Origin: Microbacterium sp. SORGH_AS_0969 | GTDB lineage: Bacteria; Actinomycetota; Actinomycetes; Actinomycetales; Microbacteriaceae | Direction of reading: 5' to 3' | DNA length: 64,000 nucleotides | Assembly: GCF_030818255.1 (NCBI RefSeq) | Contig: NZ_JAUTAG010000001.1 | Location: 2,666,001 to 2,730,000, forward strand | In this document: one piece after another, positions 50,671 through 58,969 of the stretch | How positions within the stretch are numbered: position 1 is the stretch's first letter | Layout of the letters: each line of letters opens with the position of its first letter | Notes under the pieces: model-generated | Databases searched by the model: none | The model's input: the letters and a program-made list of their open reading frames with translations, nothing else | What the model was told of the DNA's origin: nothing | Position numbers and translations under genes: made by a program

Positions 50671-51713
50671 GACGCCGGTACCGACTCGCAGAACATCGTG
50701 CCGTCGGGGTACGTGGTGCAGTTGTCTCCCGCACCCGATCCCGCCATCGCCCCGGGAGCGAACTCGAGCACCTCTTCGCCCTCGGTCAATCCCTGCGTGA
50801 TCTCGACCTGGGTCCCGTCCGTCAGGCCGAGGGCGACGGGGCGCTCCTCGGTCGCGCCGTCGGCCGTCGACACCCAGACCGTGCCGCTCTGGGCGGCGCC
50901 CCGGACGGCGGTGGTCGGGACGACGAGCACGTTCTCGGCCTTGCCGCCGGCGATGGTCATCTCGGCGGCGAGGCCCGCGAACACGGTGACCTCGCTCGGG
51001 ACGGCGCACGTCACGGTCGTGCCGGAGCCGCCCGCCGAGGAGGAAGTGCCGCTACCGCCCGTCGACTCCCCGTCACCGGAGCTTCCCGCGAGAGGCGTGA
51101 CCAGGCGCAGGTTCGTGCACGTGAAGGGTGCGGGTCCGCCGGTGATGGCGACGGATGCCTCGGTCGGACGGTTGAGGAGGCGGTACTGCTGCGCCGCTTC
51201 GAGCGTGCCCGTCACCGAGAAGCTCGGGGGCGCGACGTTCCCCGCCGCCATCCCGACGGTGACCTCCTGGCCCTCGATGACGGCGAGCGAGCTGAGCGTG
51301 CCGCCTGCCGGGGCGGTGACGTCTTCGTAACGGAAAATCGCGGGCTTGGGCTTGCCCTCGGCATCCACGCTGTCGGCCGGATCTCGTTCGATCGTGACTT
51401 TGACGTTGAAGATCACGTCGCCCTGGTTCACACCCGACCCCTGGGTGATGAAGATCTTGTTCACCACGCCGCCGGCGGTGGACTTCACCGGCACGGCCGG
51501 GTCGGCGGCCACGGTTGCGGCGACGACGACATCGTTCGTGATGGTCCCCAGGGTGGCCGCGACGCGCGGCTCGACGATCGCGCCCGTGGGTTCCGCCGGA
51601 AAGGTGTCCGCTGGTCGGTCAGGGAAGAACGCCAGTTTGATCAGAGCGGCCGCGACGAGCGCGACCAGAAGCAGACGCAGAATCGGAAAGACCCACGTGC
51701 GTGCGATCCCCAT
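50667..51713 (-). CDS. efflux adaptor (MacA/HlyD-like) subunit
   Basis: A 348-residue protein. An N-terminal membrane anchor (FPILRLLLVALVAAALIKLAFF, residues 9-30) is followed by a lipoyl/barrel-sandwich region (KSTAGGVVNKIFITQGSGVNQGDVIF, VTAPAGGTLSSLAVIEGQEVTVG) and a beta-barrel with PTTAVRGAAQSGTVWV, as in MacA. A Ser/Gly-rich linker (GESTGGSGTSSSAGGSG) and a C-terminal disulfide-type pair (CTTYPDGTMFC) are unusual. It starts the operon with the MacB-like ATPase and permease; the exported substrate is unknown. Confidence 0.85.
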   Translation of the reverse strand: MGIARTWVFPILRLLLVALVAAALIKLAFFPDRPADTFPAEPTGAIVEPRVAATLGTITNDVVVAATVAADPAVPVKSTAGGVVNKIFITQGSGVNQGDVIFNVKVTIERDPADSVDAEGKPKPAIFRYEDVTAPAGGTLSSLAVIEGQEVTVGMAAGNVAPPSFSVTGTLEAAQQYRLLNRPTEASVAITGGPAPFTCTNLRLVTPLAGSSGDGESTGGSGTSSSAGGSGTTVTCAVPSEVTVFAGLAAEMTIAGGKAENVLVVPTTAVRGAAQSGTVWVSTADGATEERPVALGLTDGTQVEITQGLTEGEEVLEFAPGAMAGSGAGDNCTTYPDGTMFCESVPAS

Positions 51714-51826
51714 GAAACCCCCCGGAGTGGTGATCGTCGGTGACAGACGCTTCTCACCCTAGGGGGAAGGACATATCGCGCACGTATCGCGGATAGCTCT
51801 TCGTGATGGGGCCCGCAGACACCGAC

Positions 51827-51874
51827 GGATGCCAGGGCTCCGGCGGAGTCGCATCCGCCGGGGCCCTGGCATCC
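51827..51874 (-). terminator. hairpin terminator of the APC permease gene
   Basis: A 21-bp stem with one G-T wobble (51827-51847 with 51854-51874, 6-base loop) sits 9 bases beyond the frame-corrected stop of the permease. Its arms contain the common genomic word GGATGCC/GGCATCC. Confidence 0.75.
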
Positions 51875-51882
51875 GGAATCGA

Positions 51883-53371
51883 TCAGTCCTTCGGCCGCGC
51901 GATGACCTGAGGCGTCACGTCCTGCATGCCGACGCGCGCGTGCCGGCGCGAGTACGCGAAGTAGATCGCGAACCCGATCGCCACGCCAGATGAGGAAGCG
52001 CAACCACGTCTCGACCGACAGGTTGAGCATCAGGTAGGTGCAGATCGCCGCCGACAGGATCGGAAGCACCGGGCTCAGGGGGACGCGGAATCCGCGCTTG
52101 AGATCGGGCCGCGTCCGGCGCAGCACCACCACGCCGATCGAGACGAGCACGAAGGCCGAGAGGGTGCCGATGTTGACCATCTCTTCGAGGATGCCGACCG
52201 GCGTGAGGCCGGCCACGATCGCCACCACCGCGGTGACGATGATCGAGATGACCCACGGGGTGCGGAAGCGGGGGTGGACCTTCGCCAGAGCGCCCGGCAG
52301 CAGTCGGTCGCGCGACATGGCGAAGATGATGCGCGTGGCGCCGATGAGCAGCGTGAGCACAACGGTGGTGAGGCCCGCGACGGCGCCCGCCGCGATGACG
52401 GTGGCCATCCAGGTCTGGCCGTGGAAGGCGAAGGCCTCGGCCAGCGCGGCCTTCGGGTTGAGCTGGTCGTAGGGGACCATTCCCGTCACGACGATGGCGA
52501 CCGCGCAGTACAGGATCGTGCAGATGACGAGCGAGGCGATGATGCCGATCGGCAGGTCGCGCTGCGGCTTCTTCGTCTCTTCGGCGGTCGTCGCGACCAC
52601 GTCGAAGCCGATGTAGGCGAAGAAGACCAGCGCCGCACCCGCGAGGATGCCGCCGACGCCGAACGTCGCCGGTTGCAATCCGGAGAGGAATTGCAGCAGA
52701 GGCTGCGTCAGGCCCGAGGTCGACTCGGTGGGGACGGATGCCGGGATGAACGGGTCGTAGTTCGCCGGGGCGATGAACATGATGCCCGCGATGATGACGA
52801 ACAGCACGATGAACAACTTCACCGCGACGAGGACGAGATTCACCCGTAGCGATTCCTTGATGCCGATCGTCATCAGGCCACCCAAGACGAGCACCAGGAG
52901 AATGGCCGGGATGTCGACGACGCCTCCCGAGCTGATGGCCGCGGGCAGGGCGACGCCGAGCTGCTGCAGGAAAGCCGAGAGGTAGGCGCTCCACCCCTGC
53001 GCGACGACGCTCGCGCCGAGGAACATCTCGAGGATGAGGTCCCACCCGATGATCCAGGCGAAGAGCTCGCCCAGCGAGGCGTACGAGAACGTGTAGGCCG
53101 AGCCCGAGACGGGCACCGTGGACGCGAACTCGGCGTAGCACATCGCCGCGAGGCCGCAGGCGATCGCCGCGATGACGAAGCTGATCACGACGGCGGGACC
53201 GGCGACGTCGTGGGCCGCGCGCCCGGTGAGGGTGAAGATACCGGCGCCGATGACCACGCCGACGCCGAAGACGGTCAAGTCGACGGCGCTGAGGGACTTC
53301 TTCAGCCGGAACTCCGGCGCGTCGGTGTCGGCGATCGACTGCTCGACCGACTTCGTGCGGAATAGGCTCAC
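51883..53371 (-). CDS. APC-family amino-acid permease, frameshifted near the C-terminus
   Basis: From GTG 53371 (TAGGAGAG upstream) the protein is a 12-TM APC transporter: SAVDLTVFGVGVVIGAGIFTLTG, EFASTVPVSGSAYTFSYASLGE, FFAYIGFDVVATTAEETKKPQRDLP and LLIGATRIIFAMSRD. It resembles cationic amino-acid transporters (CAT/YfnA). At about residue 460 (WLRFLIW) the frame shifts into Arg-rich sequence that stays open to 51641, overlapping the next gene. Removing one base at 51985-51987 restores LAIGFAIYFAYSRRHARVG and a stop at 51883, just before the terminator. The coordinates use that corrected frame. Either a mutation or a sequencing error. Confidence 0.82.
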
Positions 53372-53530
53372 GCGCAACTCTCCTAACGGGCGCTCTCCGT
53401 GCGGACGCCACGGGGGAGGATAGCGCTTCTCGTCGCTCGTGCCTATCGCCCCCTGAACGCGCGCGAGAGGGTGTATCACATTCTCGAATGTCGCTGTCAA
53501 TTGCGTAAAAGGTGTAGCGTTTTATGCATC

Positions 53531-53878
53531 ATGGCAATCAAGCACATCACTCACCTTGTTGACGATCTCGACGGCTCCGTCCTCGAAGAGGGAGAAGGAA
53601 AGCAGATCACCTTCTCCGTTGAAGGCCGTGCCTACGAAATCGACTTGTCGAACCGCAATGCGGATAAGTTCTACAACGCCATCGCTCCTTTCGTCGATGC
53701 CGCGCGCTCGGTGTCGCGGACGACGACCACGTCGCGTCGCCCTCGTGCCGCACGCCGCGACAACGACCTGGATCTCGGCGCGGTGCGCGAGTGGGCGCGG
53801 GCGAACGGGCACACGGTGAGCGATCGCGGTCGCGTTCCCGCCGCGGTGCTCGAAGCGTATTCGGCCGCTCAGTCCTGA
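53531..53878 (+). CDS. lsr2: Lsr2-family nucleoid-associated protein (copy 1)
   Basis: A 115-residue Lsr2. The N-terminal oligomerisation domain is HITHLVDDLDGSVLEEGEGKQITFSVEGRAYEIDLS. The C-terminal DNA-binding domain is DLGAVREWARANGHTVSDRGRVPAAVLEAY with the AT-hook-like RGR motif. Lsr2 silences AT-rich, often horizontally acquired DNA in actinobacteria, like H-NS. The upstream region (about 53470-53530) is clearly AT-richer than its surroundings, as expected for autoregulation. The next gene (alsD) starts 2 bases after its stop. Confidence 0.95.
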   Translation: MAIKHITHLVDDLDGSVLEEGEGKQITFSVEGRAYEIDLSNRNADKFYNAIAPFVDAARSVSRTTTTSRRPRAARRDNDLDLGAVREWARANGHTVSDRGRVPAAVLEAYSAAQS

Positions 53879-53880
53879 TC

Positions 53881-54636
53881 GTGGCGGGGGACATTCGCCC
53901 CGCAGCAGTGATCGACCCGGGTGTCGTCACGCAATTCGCCGCTCTCGACGCCCTTCTGGGTGGGTTGTATTCCACCGGTATCACCGTGGACGACGCGCGC
54001 GCCCTCGGTGATACCGGCATCGGATGCTGTGAGCGATTCGGCGGCGAAGTCATCGTGCTCGATGGTGAATTCTTCGCGTGCACCACGGACGGGCCTCCCC
54101 GTCGAATGAGTGACGACGAGACCATGCCGTTCCTCGACATGTGCTCTTTCGGGGAACCGCTCTCCCGCACCGTCCGCGACCTCGACGGACCGGCTCTGGC
54201 GGCGGAGATCGACGGCGTCCTCGTCAGTCGGAACCTGTTCCACGCGATCCGCCTGGACGGCGTCGTGGCGCGGGTTCGCACGCGCCTCACGCCGCGCGAA
54301 CAACCGCCGTTCCGACGTCTCGCCGAGGTCACCGCGGAGCAGATCGAGACGGTATCCCACGACGTGCGCGGAACGGTCGTGGGGTTCTGGATGCCGGGCC
54401 TCTATCAGGGCATCACCGTCGCGGGTCTTCACCTGCATTTCCTCAGCGAGGACCGTGCGCTCGGCGGCCACGTTCTGGAGATCTCCGTCCGTGAGGCGGT
54501 TCTGCGGGTATCCGCGTATGCGCGATTCGCGCTTCACCTGCCCACCGACCCCGAATTCCTCTCGAACGAACTCACGCACGATGAGGATCGCCGGATCGGT
54601 GCGATTGAGGGCGGTGCTTCTCGCTCTGAGGGGTGA
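53881..54636 (+). CDS. alsD: alpha-acetolactate decarboxylase
   Basis: A 251-residue enzyme that turns 2-acetolactate into acetoin. Family motifs are VTQFAALDALLGGLYSTG, RFGGEVIVLDGEFFA and GFWMPGLYQGITVAGLHLHFLSEDRALGGHVLE. The three zinc ligands are at H184, H186 and H197, the spacing (2 and 11) of the characterised Brevibacillus enzyme. GTG 53881 follows the first lsr2 gene by 2 bases, so the two are probably co-transcribed. There is no acetolactate synthase in the window. The combination with two lsr2 genes is unusual. Confidence 0.88.
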   Translation: MAGDIRPAAVIDPGVVTQFAALDALLGGLYSTGITVDDARALGDTGIGCCERFGGEVIVLDGEFFACTTDGPPRRMSDDETMPFLDMCSFGEPLSRTVRDLDGPALAAEIDGVLVSRNLFHAIRLDGVVARVRTRLTPREQPPFRRLAEVTAEQIETVSHDVRGTVVGFWMPGLYQGITVAGLHLHFLSEDRALGGHVLEISVREAVLRVSAYARFALHLPTDPEFLSNELTHDEDRRIGAIEGGASRSEG

Positions 54637-54693
54637 GGAACGGTGTTCCGATCGGCGGGTTAGTCGAGGGGTGAATTACCATTCTTTCGCCCC

Positions 54694-54720
54694 GTGACGC
54701 CATATCGCCGGTCTTATGAT
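54694..54720 (+). promoter_or_regulatory. promoter of the second lsr2 gene (probably leaderless)
   Basis: A TATGAT -10 (54715-54720) and a GTGACG -35-like element (54694-54699, 15-base spacing) place the expected transcript start on or next to ATG 54727. No ribosome site lies in between, so the message would be leaderless. Confidence 0.5.
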
Positions 54721-54726
54721 CGCGGC

Positions 54727-55065
54727 ATGGCCAAGAAGCACATCACGCAGTTGATCGACGATCTCGACGGTTCCGTCCTCGAAAGCGGATCGACGATCAC
54801 ATTCTCTCTCGAGGGTCGCGCCTACGAGATCGATCTCTCCGAAAAGAATGCCGCGAAGCTGCGGGAGGCATTCGAACCGTTCACGACGGCGGCGCGCTCG
54901 ATCGGCTCATCGAACCATGCCGCACATCGCGCGTCGCGCGGCCGTGTTCCTTCTTCTCGAGACCTCGCGGATGTGCGTGCCTGGGCGGAGAAGAACGGGC
55001 ACTCGATCAATCCGCGCGGTCGCATTTCCTCCGCTGTTCTCTCGGCGTACGACGCCGCACACTGA
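54727..55065 (+). CDS. lsr2: Lsr2-family nucleoid-associated protein (copy 2)
   Basis: A 112-residue Lsr2, clearly paralogous to copy 1. The dimerisation domain is HITQLIDDLDGSVLESGSTITFSLEGRAYEIDLS and the DNA-binding domain is DLADVRAWAEKNGHSINPRGRISSAVLSAY with the RGR motif. It is 848 bases downstream of copy 1's stop with alsD in between, own promoter and a strong terminator. Two lsr2 genes are common in some actinobacteria, but close linkage around a metabolic gene is not. Confidence 0.95.
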   Translation: MAKKHITQLIDDLDGSVLESGSTITFSLEGRAYEIDLSEKNAAKLREAFEPFTTAARSIGSSNHAAHRASRGRVPSSRDLADVRAWAEKNGHSINPRGRISSAVLSAYDAAH

Positions 55066-55070
55066 CCGAA

Positions 55071-55117
55071 AAGAATCCGGATGCCGCGAGAGCGCGGCAT
55101 CCGGATTCTTCGTGTTC
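55071..55117 (+). terminator. intrinsic terminator of lsr2 copy 2
   Basis: A perfect 18-bp stem (55071-55088 with 55093-55110, loop AGAG) is followed by CGTGTTC. Outer bases are AAG/CTT, so it also works for the convergent dehydrogenase gene. Confidence 0.9.
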
Positions 55118-56189
55118 AGACCAGAGCGTCCGAACGGGCGCCTTCGCGCAGGCGCTCCGCGGCGACGCCCTCGGCGGCCGCAAGCGGCGTGACCCCGCGC
55201 GACTCGGCTTCATCGAAGATCCGGCGAAGCGTGTCGCCGATACCCGCCACGCGCGCCATGATCTCGTCGCGGGTTCCGCGCTGCTTGGCCTCGAGGTCGA
55301 GGTAGATGACCCCGCCGGCGTTCACGACGAAGTCGGGCGCGTACAGGATGCCGCGCTGCGCCAGCCGGTCGGCCCCGGATCGGTCCGCGAGCGGGTTGTT
55401 GGCGGGTCCGCAGACCGCGCGGGCGTCCAGCGCGTCGATGACCTCGTCGGTCAGCACGCCGCCGATCCCGGCGGGGACGAAGACGTCCGCGGCGACCAGG
55501 TGCGCCTCGTGCGGCTCGACCCACGCTGCCCCGAGCTCAGCGGCGAGCGCGCGCTTGGCGGGATTCACGTCGGTGACCGTGAGCACGGCGCCCTCGGAGG
55601 CAAGTCGGGCGGCGAGTCGGCTGCCGACCTGGCCGAGTCCGGCCACAGTGATGCGGCGCCCGGCGACGTCGCGGACGCCCGCACTCCGCTCGAGGGTGGC
55701 GATGAGCGAGGCGTACACGCCGAGGCTCGTCGGCCCGGCGGGCTCACCGGAACCGCCGCCCGCCTCGGGCAGGCCCACGACGTGGGAGGTCCGCTCGCTC
55801 ACCACGAGCATGTCGTCGGTGGTCGAGCCGACGTCTTCGGCGGTGCGGTACAGGCCGCCGAGGCTTTCGACGGCGTCACCGAGATCGAGGAACGCGGCGC
55901 GGCGTCGGTCGGGGTCGAGCACCGTGCCCGGCGGCAGACCGATCACCGACTTCCCGCCCCCGGCATCGAGGCCCGCGGAGGCGTTCTTGAGCGTCATCGC
56001 CGCCGAGAGGCGGAGAGCGTCGCCGAGAGCGTCGCTCCAGGTGGGATAGGTCCACAGGCGGGCACCGCCGAGAGCGGAGCCCAGCACCGATGAGTGCAGG
56101 GCGACGGCGATGAAGAGGCCGCTGCGGCTTCCCGTCACCACCTCCACGCGCTCGTGGGAGAAATCGGGCAGGGGCAGGGCGTGGGTCAT
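55116..56189 (-). CDS. Glu/Leu/Phe/Val dehydrogenase (leucine dehydrogenase-like)
   Basis: A 357-residue NAD-dependent amino-acid dehydrogenase. The substrate domain has LSAAMTLKNASAGLDAGGGKSVIG, with the catalytic Lys of GGGK. The Rossmann domain has VAGLGQVGSRLAARLASEGA. CGPANNPLAD and LYAPDFVVNAGGVI are typical of leucine/phenylalanine/valine dehydrogenases. It interconverts branched-chain or aromatic amino acids and 2-oxo acids. ATG 56189 is preceded by AAGGATCGCG; the open frame upstream shows no similarity. Confidence 0.9.
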   Translation of the reverse strand: MTHALPLPDFSHERVEVVTGSRSGLFIAVALHSSVLGSALGGARLWTYPTWSDALGDALRLSAAMTLKNASAGLDAGGGKSVIGLPPGTVLDPDRRRAAFLDLGDAVESLGGLYRTAEDVGSTTDDMLVVSERTSHVVGLPEAGGGSGEPAGPTSLGVYASLIATLERSAGVRDVAGRRITVAGLGQVGSRLAARLASEGAVLTVTDVNPAKRALAAELGAAWVEPHEAHLVAADVFVPAGIGGVLTDEVIDALDARAVCGPANNPLADRSGADRLAQRGILYAPDFVVNAGGVIYLDLEAKQRGTRDEIMARVAGIGDTLRRIFDEAESRGVTPLAAAEGVAAERLREGARSDALV

Positions 56190-56424
56190 CGCGATCCTTG
56201 TCGTCGGCCACCTTGTGGGTGGCGCTTTCCGGGTGCCGCGGCTTTGCGGCATCCGTCCTCCATTCTGACTCGCGCGTGCTCCGGGCGCGAGGGCGGCGCG
56301 CCTGTCGGTGTGCCGTCAGGCGGAGATGGCGGGCGACACGCCGTTTCGGAGGCGCCGCGGCGGGCGTGTCGGGGGAGAACTCCGCCGCACGGACCGCGGC
56401 GCGCGTGGCTCTAGGCTGTCGGGC

Positions 56425-56901
56425 ATGACCGACGCCCTCCCCACTCGCAGCCGTCTCGTCGCCGCTTCGGTGGAGTCCGCGGGCATCGCGGGCAAGATCA
56501 TCGTCCTTCCGGATGCCGCATCCACGGCGGCCCTGGCCGCTGCGGCCCTCGACGTCGAAGCGGGCGCGATCGCGAACAGCCTCGTGTTCTGGAGCGACGA
56601 CGAGCCCCTCCTCGTGATGACCAGCGGAGCGCACCGGGTCGATACGAAAGGCCTCGCCGAGCGTCTGGGGCGCGGGGCGATCCGCCGAGCGACGCCCGAA
56701 CAGGTTCTCGCGGCGACGGGTCAGCCGATCGGCGGTGTCGCCCCGACGGGGCACCCCGCTCCGCTCACCACGATCGTCGACGAGGCGCTGGCCGCCTTCC
56801 CCGAGATCTGGGCGGCCGGCGGCACTCCGCACACGGTGTTCCCGCTGACGTTCGACGAGCTCGTGCGATTGACGGGCGGAACGGTCGCGAAGGTCGACTG
56901 A
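56425..56901 (+). CDS. YbaK/EbsC-family aminoacyl-tRNA deacylase
   Basis: A 158-residue protein with the YbaK/ProX fold: SVESAGIAGKIIVLPDAASTAALAAAALDVEAGAIANSLVF, the conserved Lys position replaced within DTKGLAERLG, then QPIGGVAPTGHPAPLTTIVDEAL. Members clear mischarged tRNA (such as Cys-tRNA-Pro or Ala-tRNA-Pro) in trans. Which tRNA it edits is not known. The start ATG 56425 follows CTAGGCTGTCGGGC, with no strong ribosome site. Confidence 0.88.
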   Translation: MTDALPTRSRLVAASVESAGIAGKIIVLPDAASTAALAAAALDVEAGAIANSLVFWSDDEPLLVMTSGAHRVDTKGLAERLGRGAIRRATPEQVLAATGQPIGGVAPTGHPAPLTTIVDEALAAFPEIWAAGGTPHTVFPLTFDELVRLTGGTVAKVD

Positions 56902-56912
56902 GCCCGGCCCCG

Positions 56913-56982
56913 GGTTTGGGGCGCGTTTTTCCGTTTGGGGCGTGGAATGTCGCGCCCCAAACGGAATCGCGCGCCCCGAACC
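56913..56982. repeat. 70-bp nested palindromic repeat, copy 1
   Basis: Outer arms GGTTTGGGGCGCG/CGCGCCCCGAACC and inner arms CCGTTTGGGGCG/CGCGCCCCAAACGG nested around a short centre. A second copy at 63474-63543 has the same length and layout. Both sit just after a plus-strand gene and before the end of a convergent gene, where they could act as bidirectional terminators or REP-like elements. Confidence 0.88.
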
Positions 56983-57022
56983 GAGCCGTGCCCCGGACCA
57001 GAGGGGCGGAGGCGGCGCGGGG

Positions 57023-58969
57023 TCAGGCGCGGGGCGCGAGCGCGGTCAGGCAGACCACCGCGGCGGCGGCCGACCAGGCCTGGGGGCGGCAGGCCGCGGG
57101 GTAGGGGGTCGGCACCGACGAGTGGCTCCGCGGGTCGCCCGCGTGCAGCTCGGGAACCCGGTAGGCGAAGCCCTCCGCGGCATTCAGCAGCCCTTCGACC
57201 ACCGCGCGGGCGTCGTCGCTGAGCCCGGCCCGCAGCATCCCATGGGCGGCGATCGCGGTGTCGTGCACCCATACACCGCCGCCGTGGTACGACAGCGGCC
57301 AGTAGCCGGCGGCATTCGTCGACATGGTCCGGATGCCGTACCCCGTCGACATGCTCTCGCCGAGCAGCAGCGCGGCGACGTGCTCTTCCTCTTCGGGCTC
57401 GAGGATGCCGGTGCCGATCAGGTGGCCGATGTTGCTGGTGAGCGTGTCCACCGGACGCTTCGCGCGGTCGAGGGCGACAGCCGGGTAGCGCCCCTCGGGG
57501 GTCTCGACCCAGTACGCCTCGGCGAAGCGCGCCTTAAGGTCAGCGGCCCAGGATCGCCAGAACGCCGCGTCGGCGGCATCCGGTCCTTCCCCGAACTCCT
57601 CGAGGAGCGCAGCGCCGTCGAGAGCGGCCTCGTACGCATAGGCCTGCACCTCGCACAGGGCGATGGGTCCCTCGGCGAGGCGACCGTCGCGCCACTGGAT
57701 CGAGTCACCGGAGTCTTTCCACCCCTGGTTCGACAGGCCGGTGCCGAGGCGATCGATGTAGTCGAGGAAGCCGTCGCCGTCGCTGTCGCCGTGGTCGCGG
57801 ATCCAGCCGAGCGCGGCGCGCAGCGCCGGCAGCAGTTCGCGCACCTCGGCTTCGGGCATGCCCGCACGCCACGCGTCGCCGAGCAGGCAGATCCACAGCG
57901 GTGTCGAGTCGACGCTCCCGTAGTACTTCGGGGGCAGCACGATGCCCTCACCGGGCATCTCGAGCGCGGACGCCCGCAGCTCGTGCAGAATCTTGCCGGG
58001 CTCCTGCGCCGTCTGCGCGTCGTCGTCGGTGCCCTGCAGGCGCGCGAGCACGCGGAGAGTGGATGCCGCGATCTCGCGGTCGAGTGGGAGGGCGAGGCGC
58101 GCGGCCCAGATCGAATCGCGGCCGAACAGGGTGAAGAACCACGGGGCGCCGGCGGCGAAGAACTCGTCGTCGGGGTGCTCGGGCAGCACGAGGCGGAGGG
58201 CGTCGAGATCGTCGAGGGCGGTGCGCACCCAGCGGCCGAGGCGAGGATCGGGCGAGCTCGCCGCGACCGCCGCCGCGTCCCACAGGGCGGGCGTGGTCGC
58301 CGCACCCACGACGAGGGTGTCGTCGCGGAGGGTGATCGTCCACGCCACCTCGGCGGTGCCGAACGCGGGAAGGTCCACGTGCCAGCGCGCCTCGACCCCC
58401 TCGGGACCGGATGCCACGCGGCCCCCCGGAGCGACGAGCTCGAGGCCCTGCGCGCCGGCGTCGATCGTGGCGCGGTCTCCGTCGATGTCGACGACCGCGG
58501 TGCGGGCGTGCGCGTGCCCGGACTTGACCTCGTGCAGCTGGGCGAACTCGGGCGAGAGCGCGAGGTGCAGTGCCGTCGAGATCGGCCGGTCGACGCGCGA
58601 ATGCAGGGTCCAGGTCTCGCTCAGCCGTCCGTCGGCGACGCGGCGGTCGCGGAGCAGACGCACCTTGGGGTCGGGGGTCGTGTCGTCGAGCCCGCGGAGC
58701 AGACCGCCGAGGACGAGACGCGAGGCGCCGTCGGGGGCGGCCGAGATCCATTCGACGGGGGAGTCGTCGCACGTCAGCGAGAGCGAGCGGACGTGCCGCA
58801 CGTCGCCGTGGTAGACCCCGTGCACGGGGGCGGCACCCATGTCACCCATGGTGTCGGACCACACCTGGGTGGGGGCTCGCAGCACGATCACCGCGTCGTC
58901 GAGCAGCGGTTGCAGGGGAGTGGTCTCGGTGGTCGTCCCGGCCGGTGAGGTGGTGGGGGCGGCGGTCAT
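57023..58969 (-). CDS. glycogen-debranching-type glycoside hydrolase (amylo-alpha-1,6-glucosidase family)
   Basis: A 648-residue protein. The N-terminal domain of about 220 residues has the GDE_N_bis pattern (GAAPVHGVYHGDVRHVRSLSL). The C-terminal six-hairpin (alpha/alpha)6 domain has GAPWFFTLFGRDSIWAARLALPL, STPLWICLLGDAW, GFLDYIDRLGTGLSNQGWKDSGDSIQWRDG and YGIRTMSTNAAGYWPLSYHGGGVWVHDTAI. It probably hydrolyses sugars delivered by the linked ABC importer. The start ATG 58969 overlaps the upstream permease stop by 4 bases. Substrate unknown. Confidence 0.88.
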   Translation of the reverse strand: MTAAPTTSPAGTTTETTPLQPLLDDAVIVLRAPTQVWSDTMGDMGAAPVHGVYHGDVRHVRSLSLTCDDSPVEWISAAPDGASRLVLGGLLRGLDDTTPDPKVRLLRDRRVADGRLSETWTLHSRVDRPISTALHLALSPEFAQLHEVKSGHAHARTAVVDIDGDRATIDAGAQGLELVAPGGRVASGPEGVEARWHVDLPAFGTAEVAWTITLRDDTLVVGAATTPALWDAAAVAASSPDPRLGRWVRTALDDLDALRLVLPEHPDDEFFAAGAPWFFTLFGRDSIWAARLALPLDREIAASTLRVLARLQGTDDDAQTAQEPGKILHELRASALEMPGEGIVLPPKYYGSVDSTPLWICLLGDAWRAGMPEAEVRELLPALRAALGWIRDHGDSDGDGFLDYIDRLGTGLSNQGWKDSGDSIQWRDGRLAEGPIALCEVQAYAYEAALDGAALLEEFGEGPDAADAAFWRSWAADLKARFAEAYWVETPEGRYPAVALDRAKRPVDTLTSNIGHLIGTGILEPEEEEHVAALLLGESMSTGYGIRTMSTNAAGYWPLSYHGGGVWVHDTAIAAHGMLRAGLSDDARAVVEGLLNAAEGFAYRVPELHAGDPRSHSSVPTPYPAACRPQAWSAAAAVVCLTALAPRA

